Part shown: positions 1-7,194 of the stretch, piece after piece
How the letters are laid out: each line of letters begins with the position of its first letter
How positions within the stretch are numbered: the first letter of the stretch is position 1
Made by a program: the position numbers and the translations under genes
The notes under the pieces: model-generated
Told to the model about the DNA's origin: nothing
The model's input: the letters and a program-made list of their open reading frames with translations, nothing else
The model's database searches: none
Assembly: GCA_002469805.1 (NCBI GenBank)
Contig: DKNW01000065.1
Location: 519-11,843 of the forward strand
Direction of reading: 5' to 3'
DNA: 11,325 nt
Source of the DNA: Rhodobiaceae bacterium UBA7378
Lineage (GTDB): Bacteria > Pseudomonadota > Alphaproteobacteria > RS24

Positions 1-1
1 G

Positions 2-787
2 GGTTTTGAAGAGCGCGAAAAGCTGATGATTTTTTACGAGCGTGCCTGTGGCGCGCGTTTACACGCGGCGTATTTTCGGCCCGGCGGTGTGCACCAAGAT
101 TTGCCAGAGGGCTTGCTGCAGGATATTTTTGATTTCTGCGACCCGTTTCTTCAGGTTCTGGACGATATTGAAAGCCTGCTAACTGAAAACCGGATTTTCA
201 AGCAGCGTAATGTCAATATCGGCATCGTGTCGGTCGATGATGTGATGTCGTGGGGGCTGACGGGCGTTATGGCACGCGGATCAGGGCTGGCTTGGGATTT
301 GCGGCGTTCGCAACCATACGAAGCGTATAATGATTTTAAATTTGATATTCCGCTGGGAAAGAATGGCGACTGCTATGACCGGTATCTGGTGCGGGTGGAG
401 GAGTGTCGCGAATCCGTGCGTATCATGAAGCAGTGCATCGAGCAGATGCCTGACGGTCCGGTCTCATCAACCGATGGAAAGGTTGTGCCGCCGAAACGGG
501 CCGAAATGAAACAGTCAATGGAGGCCCTCATCCACCACTTCAAGCTGTATACGGAAGGCTATCATGTGCCTGCCGGTGAGATTTATGCGGCGGTTGAGGC
601 ACCGAAGGGCGAGTTTGGCGTGTATCTGGTTGCTGACGGGTCAAATAAGCCCTATCGATGCAAAATTCGGGCGCCGGGATATTCGCATTTGCAAGCACTG
701 GACCATTTGTGCCGCGACCATATGCTGCCGGATGTATCTGCGATTTTGGGATCCATGGATATTGTGTTCGGAGAGGTGGACCGATGA
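2..787 (+). CDS. nuoD: NADH-quinone oxidoreductase subunit D (49 kDa subunit), 5'-truncated
   Basis: The frame is open from base 2 to a TGA at 785-787, giving the last 261 residues; the family is usually near 390-400 residues, so roughly the first third lies before the window. The first visible residues, GFEEREKLMIFYERACGAR, followed by LHAAYFRPGGVHQDLP, are the NuoD/NDUFS2 signature. GKNGDCYDRYLVR and the C-terminal SMDIVFGEVDR are also typical. The protein is related to the large subunit of NiFe hydrogenases, but the hydrogenase C-terminal Cys pair that binds nickel is absent, as in all NuoD. With NuoH and NuoB it forms the quinone-reduction site on the cytoplasmic side of the membrane. The quinone-contacting His/Tyr region is N-terminal and not visible. 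The stand-alone C-terminus fits a separate nuoD, but NuoC fusion cannot be excluded because the N-terminus is missing. The TGA overlaps the nuoE start (ATGA). Confidence 0.97.
   Translation, partial: GFEEREKLMIFYERACGARLHAAYFRPGGVHQDLPEGLLQDIFDFCDPFLQVLDDIESLLTENRIFKQRNVNIGIVSVDDVMSWGLTGVMARGSGLAWDLRRSQPYEAYNDFKFDIPLGKNGDCYDRYLVRVEECRESVRIMKQCIEQMPDGPVSSTDGKVVPPKRAEMKQSMEALIHHFKLYTEGYHVPAGEIYAAVEAPKGEFGVYLVADGSNKPYRCKIRAPGYSHLQALDHLCRDHMLPDVSAILGSMDIVFGEVDR
770..776 (+). promoter_or_regulatory. Shine-Dalgarno site setting the nuoE start
   Basis: GGAGAGG lies 7 bases before the ATG at 784, inside the last codons of nuoD. It decides the nuoE start, because the same frame stays open upstream to an ATG at 658 that has no family-like sequence after it. 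Confidence 0.75.
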
Positions 788-1383
788 GCGTGCGGCGTCT
801 ACACGAGCAACAACCTGAAGCATTCGCCTTTTCCGAAGACAATCTGGTTTGGGCAGGTGAACAAATTGCCAAATACCCCGAAGGCCGTCAGGCCAGTGCT
901 ATTTTGCCGCTTTTGTGGCAAGCACAAAAGCAGGGTGGCGGTTGGTTGTCGGAGCCTGCGATTCGGTGCGTGGCTGACATGCTCGACATGCCCTATATCC
1001 GCGCGCTTGAAGTGGCAACCTTCTACTCGATGTTTAACCTGTCGCCGGTTGGCGAGCATTTCGTCCAATTATGCGGTACCACCCCATGCTGGTTGCGGGG
1101 TGCTGACGATTTGAAAGCGGTATGCCGCAAGATTATCGGGGAACAGGGTAACGTAACCGAAGACGGCAAGCTAAGCTGGCTGGAAGTGGAATGTCTGGGC
1201 GCTTGTGTGAACGCTCCCATGGTCCAGATTAACGATGATTTTTTTGAAGACCTCACCGCCGACACATTTGAGCGGCTGCTTGAGGATTTGCGTCACGGAC
1301 GCGAAGTGGCAACGGGTCCGCAGAACGGGCGTCAGGCATCGGCACCTGAAGGTGGCCCGACAGTGTTGAAAGGTAATATGTAA
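784..1383 (+). CDS. nuoE: NADH-quinone oxidoreductase subunit E (24 kDa subunit)
   Basis: This 199-residue thioredoxin-fold protein carries the [2Fe-2S] cluster N1a. It pairs with NuoF in the NADH-oxidising tip of complex I in the cytoplasm. Residues 17-95 form the helical N-terminal part (KYPEGRQASAILPLLWQAQ and YIRALEVATFYSMFN are characteristic). The cluster ligands are Cys97 and Cys102 (LCGTTPC) and Cys137 and Cys141 (ECLGAC), with the usual CX4C...CX3C spacing. A polar tail of about 25 residues after 175 (GPQNGRQASAPEGG) matches the form seen in alphaproteobacterial NuoE. I chose the ATG at 784 over the upstream ATG at 658 because the extra 42 residues read from inside nuoD and look nothing like NuoE, and because a good ribosome site precedes 784. 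The start overlaps the nuoD stop by 4 bases. The stop overlaps the nuoF start (TAATG), which suggests translational coupling. Confidence 0.97.
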   Translation: MSVRRLHEQQPEAFAFSEDNLVWAGEQIAKYPEGRQASAILPLLWQAQKQGGGWLSEPAIRCVADMLDMPYIRALEVATFYSMFNLSPVGEHFVQLCGTTPCWLRGADDLKAVCRKIIGEQGNVTEDGKLSWLEVECLGACVNAPMVQINDDFFEDLTADTFERLLEDLRHGREVATGPQNGRQASAPEGGPTVLKGNM

Positions 1384-2666
1384 TGTTGCGCGACGAAGAT
1401 CGTATTTTTACCAATATTTACGGGTTCGGGGGAGCTGACCTTGCATCCTCGCAAGCGCGTGGCGACTGGGACAATACTGCTGACCTAATCAAAAAGGGTC
1501 GCGACTGGGTGATCGATGAAATGAAAGGCTCCGGCCTGCGCGGGCGCGGCGGCGCTGGCTTTCCCACCGGTCTGAAATGGTCGTTCATGCCGAAGGAAAA
1601 TGATGGACGTCCGCATTACCTCGTCGTCAATGCCGACGAGTCGGAGCCGGGTACGTGTAAAGACCGTGATATTATGCGCCACGAGCCGCATAAATTGCTG
1701 GAAGGTTGCTTGCTGGCGGGTTTCGCTATGGGCGCGCATGCCTGCTATATCTATGTACGGGGCGAGTTTGTGCGCGAGCGTGAAGCATTACAGCGCGCTG
1801 TCGATGAAGCCTATGACGCCGGGCTTTTAGGCAAAGATGCGGCTGGCTCTGGCTGGGCCTATGATATTTACGTGCACCACGGAGCAGGCGCATATATTTG
1901 CGGCGAAGAAACTGCGCTGATCGAAAGCCTTGAAGGCAAAAAGGGCATGCCAAGGCTCAAGCCGCCGTTCCCGGCCAATGTTGGTCTTTATGGTTGTCCG
2001 ACAACCGTAAATAATGTTGAAAGCATTGCCGTTGCGCCAACAATATGTCGCCGCGGGGCCAGCTGGTTTTCCGGTCTGGGGCGCGAGGGCAATACCGGCA
2101 CCAAATTATTTTGCATTTCTGGCCACGTAAATCGGCCCTGCAATGTGGAAGAAGAGATGGGTATTCCTTTGAAGGAATTGCTTGAGCGGCATGCCGGTGG
2201 CGTGCGGGGCGGATGGGACAATCTGCTGGCTGTTATTCCGGGTGGCTCATCTGTGCCGCTTTTGCCCAAGGATATTTGCGACACGATCCGAATGGATTTT
2301 GACAGCCTGAAAGATGTGCAGTCAGGTCTTGGCACAGCTGGCGTGATCGTGATGGATAAATCGACCGATATCGTCAAAGCGATTGCGCGGATTTCGTATT
2401 TCTACAAGCACGAAAGCTGCGGCCAGTGCACGCCATGCCGTGAAGGAACTGGCTGGATGTGGCGCGTGATGGAGCGTTTGGCGGCAGGCCGGGCGCAACC
2501 CAAGGAAATTGATATGTTGCTGCAGGTGACCAAACAGATCGAAGGTCATACGATTTGTGCGCTTGGCGATGCAGCGGCTTGGCCGGTTCAGGGGCTTATC
2601 CGGCATTTCCGCCCTGAAATTGAAGCGCGTCTGGCAGACAGCTTGCAATCGGAGGCTGCTGAATGA
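1383..2666 (+). CDS. nuoF: NADH-quinone oxidoreductase subunit F (51 kDa, FMN and NADH binding)
   Basis: This 427-residue subunit oxidises NADH with FMN and passes electrons to [4Fe-4S] cluster N3. The glycine-rich FMN/NADH site is at residues 51-65 (GLRGRGGAGFPTGLK), followed by NADESEPGTCKDR at 83-95. The acidic pair in ICGEETAL is Glu175/Glu176. The N3 ligands are Cys346, Cys349 and Cys352 (SCGQCTPCREG) and Cys392 (TICALGDAAAWP). Length and N-terminus match alphaproteobacterial and mitochondrial homologues, supporting the ATG at 1383, which shares its A with the nuoE stop. A weak AAAGG at 1369-1373 lies 9 bases before it. The stop TGA overlaps the nuoG start (ATGA). No unusual residue was noticed in the active-site motifs. 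It acts in the cytoplasm, bound to NuoE and NuoG. Confidence 0.98.
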   Translation: MLRDEDRIFTNIYGFGGADLASSQARGDWDNTADLIKKGRDWVIDEMKGSGLRGRGGAGFPTGLKWSFMPKENDGRPHYLVVNADESEPGTCKDRDIMRHEPHKLLEGCLLAGFAMGAHACYIYVRGEFVREREALQRAVDEAYDAGLLGKDAAGSGWAYDIYVHHGAGAYICGEETALIESLEGKKGMPRLKPPFPANVGLYGCPTTVNNVESIAVAPTICRRGASWFSGLGREGNTGTKLFCISGHVNRPCNVEEEMGIPLKELLERHAGGVRGGWDNLLAVIPGGSSVPLLPKDICDTIRMDFDSLKDVQSGLGTAGVIVMDKSTDIVKAIARISYFYKHESCGQCTPCREGTGWMWRVMERLAAGRAQPKEIDMLLQVTKQIEGHTICALGDAAAWPVQGLIRHFRPEIEARLADSLQSEAAE

Positions 2667-4747
2667 GTGATCGCGTCAACGTTACGGTCGACGGCGTAGC
2701 TGTCGAGGTTGATCCCGGAACAACGATTTTACAAGCGTGTGAAGCCGCTGGCGTAGAAATTCCGCGGTTTTGCTATCACGACCGCCTGTCGGTAGCAGGT
2801 AATTGCCGCATGTGCCTTGTTGAAGTTGAAAAGGCGCCCAAGCCGGTTGCCAGCTGCGCCATGCCAGTTGCTCCCGACATGGTGGTGAATACCCAGACCG
2901 ACAGCGTGAAATCAGCACGCGAAGGGGTGATGGAGTTTTTGCTGATCAACCATCCGCTCGACTGCCCGATCTGCGACCAAGGTGGCGAGTGCGATTTGCA
3001 GGACCAAGCGCTGGGTTACGGCGTTGATTCAAGCCGCTTTGATGACAATAAACGCGCTGTTGAAGAAAAGGAAATGGGGCCGCTTGTCAAAACCGTTATG
3101 ACACGGTGTATCCACTGCACACGCTGTGTGCGCTTTGCGACCGAAGTTGCCGGTGTGCCGGAAATTGGCGCGATTGGCCGTGGCGAGGATATGGAGATTA
3201 CCACCTATCTCGAAGCATCGCTCGAAAGCGAAATGTCAGGCAATGTGATCGACCTTTGTCCGGTCGGTGCGCTGACGTCAAAGCCTTATGCATTTACCGC
3301 GCGCCCATGGGAGCTGCGTAAAACTGAGACCATTGATGTGATGGATGCTGTGGGCAGTAATATTCGCGTGGATGTGCGGGGTCGCGAGGCAATGCGCATC
3401 ATGCCGCGTGACCATGACGATGTGAACGAAGAATGGCTTTCCGACAAATCGAGATTTGTTTGGGATGGGTTGAACACACAACGCCTTGACCGGCCGTATA
3501 TTCGTGTCGACGGGAAGTTGCAGGCTACTGACTGGAACACTGCTTTTGATGCAATTGCAGTACGGCTGGACGGCGGTGCTGATAAGCTGGCTGCTCTGGC
3601 AGGTGATCTGGTATGTACTGAAGGGCAGTTCGCTCTAAAATCCGTGATGGAAAAGCTGGGCAGTCCGCACCTTGATTGCCGACAGGATGGTGCAAAATTA
3701 TCCGGTCCCCGGGCGAATTATATATTCAATACGAGCATTGCCGGCATTGAAGATGCTGACGCGCTTATTCTCATCGGCACCAATCCGCGCCTTGAGGCGG
3801 CGGTGTTGAATGCGCGTATTCGCAAGCGCTGGCTTGCAGGGAATTTTCCGATTGCCGCGATCGGCCAGCCAATCGACCTAACGTATGATGTTGATTTCAT
3901 CGGTGCAGGGCCCCAGACGCTGAGCGACCTTGTTGATGGCAAGCATGGTTTTGCTGATATTCTTGCCAAGGCTGAGCGCCCAATGCTGATTTTGGGGCAG
4001 GGTGCGCTGGCGCGGGCTGATGGCGCCGCGATTTTTGCGCAAAGCCTTAAATTGGCCGAAAAAACCGGTATGGTGCATGAAGCATGGAACGGGTTCAATG
4101 TTTTGCATACGGCCGCAGCGCGGGTTGGTGGCATGGATGTCGGGTTTTTGCCCGGTGCAGATGGCCGCGACCGGGATGCTATTCTGGCGGGATGCCAATC
4201 GGGTGATATTTCGACAGTAATTTTATACGGCGCCGACGAAATCGACCGCGACGAGCTGGGCGATGCCTTTGTAATTTACATTGGTAGCCACGGCGACCGC
4301 GGGGCGCATGGCGCGGATGTAATTTTGCCTGCCGCTGCATATACCGAGAAACAGGCCATTTACGTGAACACGGAAGGCCGCGCACAAATGACCGCGCGCG
4401 CCGCTTTCCCACCCGGCGATGCCCGCGAAGACTGGAAGATATTCCGGGCGCTGTCAGAGCGTCTTGGCGTTACGTTGTCTTTTGACACAGTGGATGCGCT
4501 GCGCGTTGCGATGTTTGATCAGGCGCCGCAGCTTGCGAAACTTGACCAAGTCTTGTCGCCGACTGCCCCCGAAAATGTTTTGGAATCTGGCAGTCTTAAT
4601 GATGAAGGTTTTGTCTCGCCGATAACGGATTATTATTTTACCAATCCCATTGCCCGGGCTTCTGCAACCATGGCGGCGTGTGCTGAAGCCAAAACACAAC
4701 GAACCGCAGCCGGTGCGCATGTTGATGGGACGGGTAGCAATGGATAA
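2663..4747 (+). CDS. nuoG: NADH-quinone oxidoreductase subunit G (75 kDa, iron-sulfur)
   Basis: This 694-residue subunit carries electrons from NuoF towards NuoI. The N-terminal ferredoxin domain holds the [2Fe-2S] N1b ligands Cys37, Cys48, Cys51 and Cys65. The His/Cys-ligated [4Fe-4S] N5 site is His97, Cys101, Cys104 and Cys110 (HPLDCPICDQGGEC). The N4 site is Cys149, Cys152, Cys155 and Cys199 (CIHCTRC and CPVGAL). From about residue 215 the protein becomes a degenerate molybdopterin-oxidoreductase domain. The region after TARPWELRKT has no cysteine cluster, so the distal N7 cluster of E. coli and Thermus NuoG is missing, as in mitochondria and other Alphaproteobacteria. The C-terminal ITDYYFTNPIARASATMA is family-typical. 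GGAGG at 2651-2655 precedes the ATG by 7 bases, and the start overlaps the nuoF stop by 4 bases. The last 8 bases overlap nuoH. Confidence 0.98.
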   Translation: MSDRVNVTVDGVAVEVDPGTTILQACEAAGVEIPRFCYHDRLSVAGNCRMCLVEVEKAPKPVASCAMPVAPDMVVNTQTDSVKSAREGVMEFLLINHPLDCPICDQGGECDLQDQALGYGVDSSRFDDNKRAVEEKEMGPLVKTVMTRCIHCTRCVRFATEVAGVPEIGAIGRGEDMEITTYLEASLESEMSGNVIDLCPVGALTSKPYAFTARPWELRKTETIDVMDAVGSNIRVDVRGREAMRIMPRDHDDVNEEWLSDKSRFVWDGLNTQRLDRPYIRVDGKLQATDWNTAFDAIAVRLDGGADKLAALAGDLVCTEGQFALKSVMEKLGSPHLDCRQDGAKLSGPRANYIFNTSIAGIEDADALILIGTNPRLEAAVLNARIRKRWLAGNFPIAAIGQPIDLTYDVDFIGAGPQTLSDLVDGKHGFADILAKAERPMLILGQGALARADGAAIFAQSLKLAEKTGMVHEAWNGFNVLHTAAARVGGMDVGFLPGADGRDRDAILAGCQSGDISTVILYGADEIDRDELGDAFVIYIGSHGDRGAHGADVILPAAAYTEKQAIYVNTEGRAQMTARAAFPPGDAREDWKIFRALSERLGVTLSFDTVDALRVAMFDQAPQLAKLDQVLSPTAPENVLESGSLNDEGFVSPITDYYFTNPIARASATMAACAEAKTQRTAAGAHVDGTGSNG
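4727..4734 (+). promoter_or_regulatory. Purine-rich ribosome site choosing the nuoH start
   Basis: GGGACGGG sits 5 bases before the ATG at 4740. In-frame ATGs at 4719 and 4725 (and 4650) have no comparable site upstream and would add non-conserved residues. The site therefore favours 4740. It is only a fair match to the consensus. Confidence 0.5.
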
Positions 4748-5750
4748 TCTGGTCCTTGATACATATGTCTGGCCGGCGCTTATGGTCGCCGGACACAGTC
4801 TTCTTATTCTGGTGGCGTTGCTGCTCTGGTTGGCTTTCTTCATGTATGCCGAGCGGAAGGTTTGGGGTGCAGTGCATTTGCGGCGGGGGCCGAATGTCGT
4901 CGGCCCTTTTGGTTTGCTGCAAAGTTTTGCTGATATTTTGAAATACCTCTTCAAGGAGGTAATTTTTCCGACATCATCCAATAAAGCTGTTTTCTTGCTG
5001 GCACCGATCATCACCCTGTTTCTGGCGTTGAGTGCTTGGGCGGTGATACCGGTCGATGAGGGCTGGGCCGTTTCCGATATTAACGTCGGTATTTTATATA
5101 TTTTTGCAATCTCATCGCTCGGGGTCTACGGAGTTATTATGGGTGGCTGGGCGTCCAACTCGAAATACCCGTTTTTGGGCGCATTGCGGTCAGCCGCGCA
5201 AATGGTGTCGTATGAGGTATCTATTGGCCTCGTTATCATCACCGTGTTGCTGTGCGTCGGCTCGCTTAATCTGACAGACATTGTCATGGCCCAGAAAACA
5301 GTTTGGTTCGCCATTCCTTTGTTTCCGATGTTTGTGATTTTCTTCGTATCGGCGCTAGCGGAAACCAACCGACCACCGTTTGACCTGCCTGAGGCAGAAA
5401 GCGAACTGGTTGCCGGTTTCATGACCGAATATTCATCTACGCCTTACGTTGTTTTCATGATCGGCGAATTGGCAAATATCGTGCTGATGTGCGCTATGAC
5501 GACCATTTTGTTTTTGGGTGGCTGGTTGCCACCGATCGATGTTGCGCCGTTTAACTGGGTGCCTGGCGTTATCTGGTTCATCATCAAGATGACGTTTATG
5601 TGCTTCATGTTCTCAATGGTGAAGGCCATTGTGCCACGCTATCGTTACGACCAACTGATGCGCCTTGGATGGAAAGTTTTTCTGCCCATTTCGCTCTTCT
5701 GGGTGGTTCTCACAGCTGGCGTGATCCAGTATTTCGGACTGGCAGGGTAA
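4740..5750 (+). CDS. nuoH: NADH-quinone oxidoreductase subunit H (ND1-like membrane subunit)
   Basis: This 336-residue membrane protein has about eight hydrophobic segments. It joins the peripheral arm to the membrane arm and forms most of the quinone chamber. Diagnostic stretches are YAERKVWGAVHLRRGPNVVG (36-55), RSAAQMVSYEVSIG (150-163) and the acidic loop ETNRPPFDLPEAESELVAGF (208-227), with Glu208, Asp215, Glu218, Glu220 and Glu222, followed by MTEYSS with Glu230. This loop is part of the quinone-to-proton coupling region. Residues 242-244 read GEL where most homologues I recall have GEY. The start is set at 4740 because it gives the normal family length; longer versions from 4650, 4719 or 4725 add polar residues read from the nuoG tail. 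It overlaps nuoG by 8 bases, and nuoI follows after 14 bases. Confidence 0.96.
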   Translation: MDNLVLDTYVWPALMVAGHSLLILVALLLWLAFFMYAERKVWGAVHLRRGPNVVGPFGLLQSFADILKYLFKEVIFPTSSNKAVFLLAPIITLFLALSAWAVIPVDEGWAVSDINVGILYIFAISSLGVYGVIMGGWASNSKYPFLGALRSAAQMVSYEVSIGLVIITVLLCVGSLNLTDIVMAQKTVWFAIPLFPMFVIFFVSALAETNRPPFDLPEAESELVAGFMTEYSSTPYVVFMIGELANIVLMCAMTTILFLGGWLPPIDVAPFNWVPGVIWFIIKMTFMCFMFSMVKAIVPRYRYDQLMRLGWKVFLPISLFWVVLTAGVIQYFGLAG

Positions 5751-5751
5751 T

Positions 5752-5757
5752 AGGGGA
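5752..5757 (+). promoter_or_regulatory. Ribosome site setting the nuoI start
   Basis: AGGGGA lies 7 bases before the ATG at 5765 in the short nuoH-nuoI gap. It supports this start over the in-frame ATG at 5600, which lies inside nuoH and would add 55 residues unlike NuoI. Confidence 0.65.
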
Positions 5758-5764
5758 TAGAACA

Positions 5765-6256
5765 ATGGCTTGGTTGGATAAAACAGCGCGCGGATTGTTT
5801 CTCGCCGAATTTGTTTCGGCCTTTGGCTTGGCAATGCGATATTTCTTCAAGCAGAAGCTAACCGTAAACTACCCTTATGAAAAAGGCCCGCTAAGCCCGC
5901 GCTTCCGCGGTGAGCATGCGTTGCGCCGTTATCCAAATGGGCAGGAACGCTGTATTGCTTGCAAATTATGCGAGGCGGTGTGTCCAGCACAGGCTATTAC
6001 CATTGAAGCAGGTCCACGCAATAATGACGGCACCCGCCGCACTGTGCGTTACGACATTGATATGGTGAAATGTATTTATTGCGGTTTTTGCCAGGAAGCA
6101 TGCCCGGTGGATGCCATCGTCGAAGGCCCGAATTTTGAATTTGCAACCGAAACCCGCGAGGAGCTCATTTATGATAAGCAGAAGCTGCTGGAAAACGGTG
6201 ATCGGTGGGAAATCGAAATCGCCAAGAACATTGAACTCGACGCCCCCTACAGATAA
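5765..6256 (+). CDS. nuoI: NADH-quinone oxidoreductase subunit I (23 kDa, 2x[4Fe-4S])
   Basis: This 163-residue ferredoxin-like subunit carries clusters N6a and N6b, which pass electrons from NuoG towards NuoB and quinone. Two CX2CX2CX3CP motifs are present: Cys63/66/69/73 (CIACKLCEAVCP) and Cys103/106/109/113 (CIYCGFCQEACP). The N-terminal amphipathic segment (residues 8-30, including LFLAEFVSAFGLAMRYFF) anchors it against the membrane, and YPYEKGPLSPRFRGEHALRR is the conserved linker. Length and start agree with alphaproteobacterial and mitochondrial TYKY homologues. The gene lies 14 bases after nuoH and 12 bases before nuoJ, in the usual order. All eight cluster ligands are intact. Confidence 0.98.
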   Translation: MAWLDKTARGLFLAEFVSAFGLAMRYFFKQKLTVNYPYEKGPLSPRFRGEHALRRYPNGQERCIACKLCEAVCPAQAITIEAGPRNNDGTRRTVRYDIDMVKCIYCGFCQEACPVDAIVEGPNFEFATETREELIYDKQKLLENGDRWEIEIAKNIELDAPYR

Positions 6257-6268
6257 ACAGAACATCAA

Positions 6269-6874
6269 ATGACCCTCACAGCACTTTCCTTTTACCTGTT
6301 CGCAACAGTTGCCGTCGCCAGTGCGTTCATGGTGATATCCGCGCGCAATCCGGTTTATTCGGTTTTGTTCCTGATTTTGACATTCTTCAACTCCGCTGGG
6401 CTGTTCGTTTTGATGGGTGCAGAGTTCCTAGCCATGATCCTTGTTGTGGTCTATGTGGGGGCGGTGGCCGTGTTATTTTTGTTTGTGGTGATGATGCTCG
6501 ACATTGACTTTGCCGAGTTGAACGAGGGCTTCTTACAATATATGCCGATCGGCGCGACGGTTGGTTTTATCCTTCTGCTTGAATTATTGCTCATTTTCGG
6601 TGCTTCGACTCAAATGGTCAGTCAAAGCAAACTGCCGCAAGCCACGCCGGAGGGCATGACCAATGCCGAAGCTATCGGTAGGGTGCTATACACTGATTAT
6701 ATTTACTTCTTCCAAGCGGCGGGTGCCGTGTTGCTGGTTGCCATGATCGGCGCGATTGTGCTGACGCTGGTTAAATCAGAGAACCCGCGCCGCCAGAGCA
6801 TTGCTGAGCAGAATGCCCGTACGCGCGAAGACGGCGTCGAACTGGTAGACATCGAACCCGGAAAAGGGCTTTAA
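6269..6874 (+). CDS. nuoJ: NADH-quinone oxidoreductase subunit J (ND6-like)
   Basis: This 201-residue membrane protein has five hydrophobic segments, at about residues 5-24, 28-49, 53-77, 92-112 and 145-168. Family markers are SARNPVYSVLFLILTFFNSAG (24-44), AEFLAMILVVVYVGAVAVLF (51-70) and the fifth helix FFQAAGAVLLVAMIGAIVLT. Tyr62 and Gly64 in the YVGAVAVLFLF helix belong to the region that forms the pi-bulge thought to switch during coupling. Glu52 lies at the start of that helix. The protein sits between NuoH and NuoK at the beginning of the proton-pumping arm. A polar tail of about 30 residues follows the last helix. The N-terminus matches homologues, so the start is well supported, even though no clear Shine-Dalgarno sequence is visible in the 12-base gap after nuoI. 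Confidence 0.96.
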   Translation: MTLTALSFYLFATVAVASAFMVISARNPVYSVLFLILTFFNSAGLFVLMGAEFLAMILVVVYVGAVAVLFLFVVMMLDIDFAELNEGFLQYMPIGATVGFILLLELLLIFGASTQMVSQSKLPQATPEGMTNAEAIGRVLYTDYIYFFQAAGAVLLVAMIGAIVLTLVKSENPRRQSIAEQNARTREDGVELVDIEPGKGL

Positions 6875-6883
6875 GAGGGCGTC

Positions 6884-7192
6884 ATGGAAATCGGTCTAAA
6901 CCATTATCTGACATTGGCGGCCGTGCTGTTCACCATCGGTGTCTTCGGTATCTTTTTGAACCGTAAAAATATCATTGTTATTTTGATGTCGATCGAGCTG
7001 ATGCTTTTGGCCGTCAACATTAATCTCGTCGCGTTCTCCGCTTTTCTGGGTGACCTGGTCGGGCAGGTCTTTGCGCTTCTCGTTCTCACGGTCGCGGCAG
7101 GTGAAGCCGCAATCGGACTTGCCATTCTTGTGGTTTACTTCCGGAACAGGGGCGGCATCGCAGTTGAAGATGTCAGCCAGATGAAAGGCTAA
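6884..7192 (+). CDS. nuoK: NADH-quinone oxidoreductase subunit K (ND4L-like)
   Basis: This 102-residue protein has three transmembrane helices, the usual length for NuoK. The two intramembrane carboxylates essential for proton transfer in the family are present: Glu38 in MSIELMLLAVNINLVAF (E. coli Glu36) and Glu74 in VAAGEAAIGLAILV (E. coli Glu72). The N-terminal LNHYLTLAAVLFTIGVFGI is typical. It lies beside NuoJ and NuoN in the membrane arm and helps carry the E-channel charge path. A GAGGG at 6875-6879 precedes the ATG by 4 bases. The gene starts 9 bases after nuoJ and ends 2 bases before nuoL, so its translation is probably coupled with both. Confidence 0.97.
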   Translation: MEIGLNHYLTLAAVLFTIGVFGIFLNRKNIIVILMSIELMLLAVNINLVAFSAFLGDLVGQVFALLVLTVAAGEAAIGLAILVVYFRNRGGIAVEDVSQMKG

Positions 7193-7194
7193 TT

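Noticed and set aside
658..783. Upstream ATG that would extend NuoE by 42 residues
   Set aside because: The extension lies wholly inside the conserved nuoD C-terminus in another frame and has no NuoE similarity. The ATG at 784 has a good ribosome site and gives the family length.
1239..1245. T7 run in nuoE as a possible frameshift site
   Set aside because: It encodes the Phe-Phe of DDFFED in an uninterrupted frame with normal family sequence on both sides. A slip would only lead to premature termination, so there is no sign of programmed use.
4454..5014. 186-codon open frame on the minus strand across the nuoG/nuoH junction
   Set aside because: It is antisense to two well-supported genes. 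Its product is rich in Arg, Lys and Thr with no recognisable domain, and it has no ribosome site or operon context. It is a shadow of codon bias.
5600..5764. Upstream ATG that would extend NuoI by 55 residues
   Set aside because: The added sequence is the nuoH 3' end read out of frame. The ATG at 5765 with AGGGGA upstream matches the normal NuoI N-terminus.
5751..5764. Possible internal promoter or terminator in the longest intergenic gap
   Set aside because: Only 14 bases are available. They hold a ribosome site and no inverted repeat or T-run, so there is no support for a transcription signal.
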